Below, piece by piece: positions 62,377 to 64,000 of a stretch of 64,000 bases of DNA. A program made the position numbers and the translations under genes. Under the pieces are notes generated by a model, which had not been told where the DNA came from, ran no database searches, and worked only from the letters and a program-made list of their open reading frames with translations. The DNA is taken from NCBI GenBank assembly GCA_016471375.1, contig WGLZ01000030.1:34927-98926 (forward strand), written 5' to 3'. This stretch comes from Cyanobacteria bacterium RI_101 (lineage in GTDB: Bacteria; Cyanobacteriota; Cyanobacteriia; Cyanobacteriales; Microcystaceae). Numbering within the stretch: the first letter of the stretch is position 1; every line of letters starts with the position of its first letter.

Positions 62377-64000
62377 TTAGACAAAGAAGTTAGCCACAGG
62401 AATTGTCCCTAAAGCCGGTAAAGCTCCGGTAATGCCAGTGAGGTTAATCACTAAATCGTTGGCGCTTTGGAAACCAGAAGTACCATCGTTAACAATCAGG
62501 TAAGTGGAAGTACCCGCTTGAACCAGCGCCGCTCGGTTAACTCCAAGAGCTTGATTCCCCGCCGTGGCACCGTTAGAGTCGGCGAAGACATTGGTAACGA
62601 TGGTGTTGATATTGGTCGTGGCGCTATCCGCAGCGCGGGTGAAACCTGCGGGTTTATTCAGCGCCGCGCCGCCTTGAGTCAGTAAATCAATCTTATCGGC
62701 GCCGATGGCGAAGTCGCTGATCCGGTCTAGAGCGGTAACGGTAGATTGGCCAAATTGGAAGACAAAGGTGTCATTCCCGTCTTTACCCGCAAGGGTGTCG
62801 GCGCCAGCGCCGCCGTTGAGGATATTAGCGCCGGTATTACCCGTGAGTTTATTGTTTAGTGCGTTACCTGTGCCGTTAAGGTTGGCGCTACCGGTGAGGG
62901 TCAGGTTTTCGAGGTTAGCGCCGAGGATGTAGCTGATACTGGATTTAACGGTGTCAGTGCCTTCGTTGGGATTTTCGATGACCACATCACCGATGTTATC
63001 CACGGTGTAAGTATCGTTGCCTAAACCGCCAATCATGGTGTCGGCACCGGTTTTGCCGTCAATAGTATCATTGCCCGCTAAGCCGGTGAGGGTGTTAGCG
63101 CCGCTGTTGCCCGTCAAGGTGTTGTTGAGGGCGTTGCCAGTTCCGTTAAGATTGGAACTGCCATTTAGGGTCAGTTTTTCAACGTTGTCGGGGAGGGTAT
63201 AAGTAATGTCAGATTTAACGGTGTCGGTGCCTTCGTTGGGATTTTCGACGACTACATCCCCGCTGTTATTAAGGGTGTAGGTATCGTTTCCGGCTAGACC
63301 GATGAGAGTGTCGGCGCTGGTTGTGCCATTGAGGATATCGTTGTTAGTCGTGCCAGTGAAGGTGTTGGGACTTGTGCCGTCATTGTCTAGAATAGTGCCG
63401 ACTGCTTCCGTATCGGATAAGGTAAGATTCAATGGATTACTAAGGAATAGTCCAAAGGTCTCAGCTTGCTCCACTGTTGTGTCATTGACAATAGGAACAA
63501 CAACGACTTCTGTTGTTTGACCCGGCGTAAAGCTTACGGTGATATCAATATCTGTAATATCAGAAGCGGCGCTAGCCGTTTGACTGAATGTTTCAGCCCT
63601 CACACTGACAATATCGGCGCTGGGACGACTTAGGGTAAAGACAAAAGTGGCGACACCGTCTTTTTCATTAACGACAACATCCGCTACTGAGATGGTGGGT
63701 AACGCGCCTGTTGTTGCGCTATCGTTGGCGCCGATGGTTCCTACAGCAAGGGAATCCACAAGCGTTCCATTACCGGCGTTGCTTAGTTGGAAATTAAAGG
63801 TTTCAACGCCTTCTGTTTGCGTATCGTTAATTAAAAAGACTGAAACCGTTTTAGCAGTCTCTCCCGGCGCAAAACTCACGCTACCATTAAGCGATTGAAA
63901 GTCAGAGCCGCCAATTGCGGTATTGTTTACTGTTGCATAATTCACAGTCACAGTTTGGGAGCTAGGCTTATCAAGAACGATAGTAAAAGAAGCTTGGCTA
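62377..64000 (-). CDS. Calx-beta / RTX surface protein, N-terminus outside the window
   Basis: The frame is open from the right edge (QASFTIVLDKPSSQTVTV) to the stop at 62377, 541 codons visible; an internal GTG at 63951 is not a real start. It shows the end of one Calx-beta domain and a full second one (FTLSRPSADIVSVRAETFSQ), then RTX-like blocks. These are repeated units of GNDTYTVDNIGDVVIENPNE with TDTVKSSISY, NLENLTLTGSANLNGTGNAL and LTGNTGANILNGGAGADTLAG. The end (RISDFAIGADKIDLL) is the C-terminal RTX calcium-bound fold used in type I secretion. Extracellular; adhesin-like or carrying an enzyme domain upstream. Confidence 0.85.
   Translation of the reverse strand, partial: SQASFTIVLDKPSSQTVTVNYATVNNTAIGGSDFQSLNGSVSFAPGETAKTVSVFLINDTQTEGVETFNFQLSNAGNGTLVDSLAVGTIGANDSATTGALPTISVADVVVNEKDGVATFVFTLSRPSADIVSVRAETFSQTASAASDITDIDITVSFTPGQTTEVVVVPIVNDTTVEQAETFGLFLSNPLNLTLSDTEAVGTILDNDGTSPNTFTGTTNNDILNGTTSADTLIGLAGNDTYTLNNSGDVVVENPNEGTDTVKSDITYTLPDNVEKLTLNGSSNLNGTGNALNNTLTGNSGANTLTGLAGNDTIDGKTGADTMIGGLGNDTYTVDNIGDVVIENPNEGTDTVKSSISYILGANLENLTLTGSANLNGTGNALNNKLTGNTGANILNGGAGADTLAGKDGNDTFVFQFGQSTVTALDRISDFAIGADKIDLLTQGGAALNKPAGFTRAADSATTNINTIVTNVFADSNGATAGNQALGVNRAALVQAGTSTYLIVNDGTSGFQSANDLVINLTGITGALPALGTIPVANFFV

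Overview
The window is a piece of a cyanobacterial chromosome. The cyanobacterial markers are petM (cytochrome b6f subunit), sqdB (sulfolipid synthesis), gap2 (photosynthetic GAPDH), a Toc75/BamA-type Omp85 protein with a proline-rich N-terminus, a Pil-type chemotaxis cluster, and many small families typical of cyanobacteria (DUF1995, DUF1499, the Trp-rich TIGR02450 family). The DNA is moderately GC-rich and saturated with the palindrome GGCGCC and its one-mismatch relatives. I noticed no copy of GCGATCGC, the highly iterated palindrome of many other cyanobacteria. I do not assign a genus.

Layout. 1-15.2 kb is housekeeping: sbcD, an OmpR-type regulator, dnaN, purC, the Omp85 gene, glyQ, metK, petM, yggT, hemA, sppA, an atypical SDR gene and sodB. 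15.2-15.5 kb is a repeat block with a MITE-like insert and its target-site duplication. 15.5-21.2 kb holds a DUF1499 lipoprotein-like gene, cobU, and a Pil/Tax chemotaxis operon (two CheY-like proteins, CheW, a large MCP) without its CheA kinase. 21.2-28.2 kb holds a four-gene minus-strand cluster ending in an aldo/keto reductase, a solute-binding protein, rnpB with a heptamer-repeat insert, a TauE permease and sqdB.

28.25-37.52 kb is one minus-strand gene of 3,090 codons. It joins RTX calcium-binding repeats, an endonuclease/exonuclease/phosphatase domain, two phytase-esterase-like domains, two SurE nucleotidase domains, a beta-propeller phytase and a split choice-of-anchor-I propeller. It looks like a secreted enzyme for stripping phosphate from nucleic acids, nucleotides and phytate. 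A candidate two-unit Pho box lies about 80 bases upstream. This is the most unusual object in the window.

37.7-40.8 kb has an iron-ADH/GldA-like gene overlapping cobH, an FAD oxidoreductase and a small acidic protein. 41.1-48.75 kb is an accessory island: a type IIG-like restriction-modification protein with an AT-rich C-terminal half, then at least seven toxin-antitoxin-type modules or remnants (DUF4258-like/DUF2283, DUF4160/DUF2442, two Phd/PIN pairs, DUF433/DUF5615, HicB). These are joined by a recurring repeat of about 65 bp and by signs of truncation. 48.8-62.3 kb returns to core genes (queA, murB, murC, gap2, queF) mixed with a tandem pair of unknown paralogues, Uma2 and Rpn nucleases, DUF2231 membrane proteins and two more MITE copies. 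The right edge cuts a Calx-beta/RTX surface protein.

Starts were moved from the longest reading frame to the conserved N-terminus wherever family knowledge or a ribosome binding site supported it. No tRNA, rRNA, CRISPR array, transposase gene or prophage was recognised.
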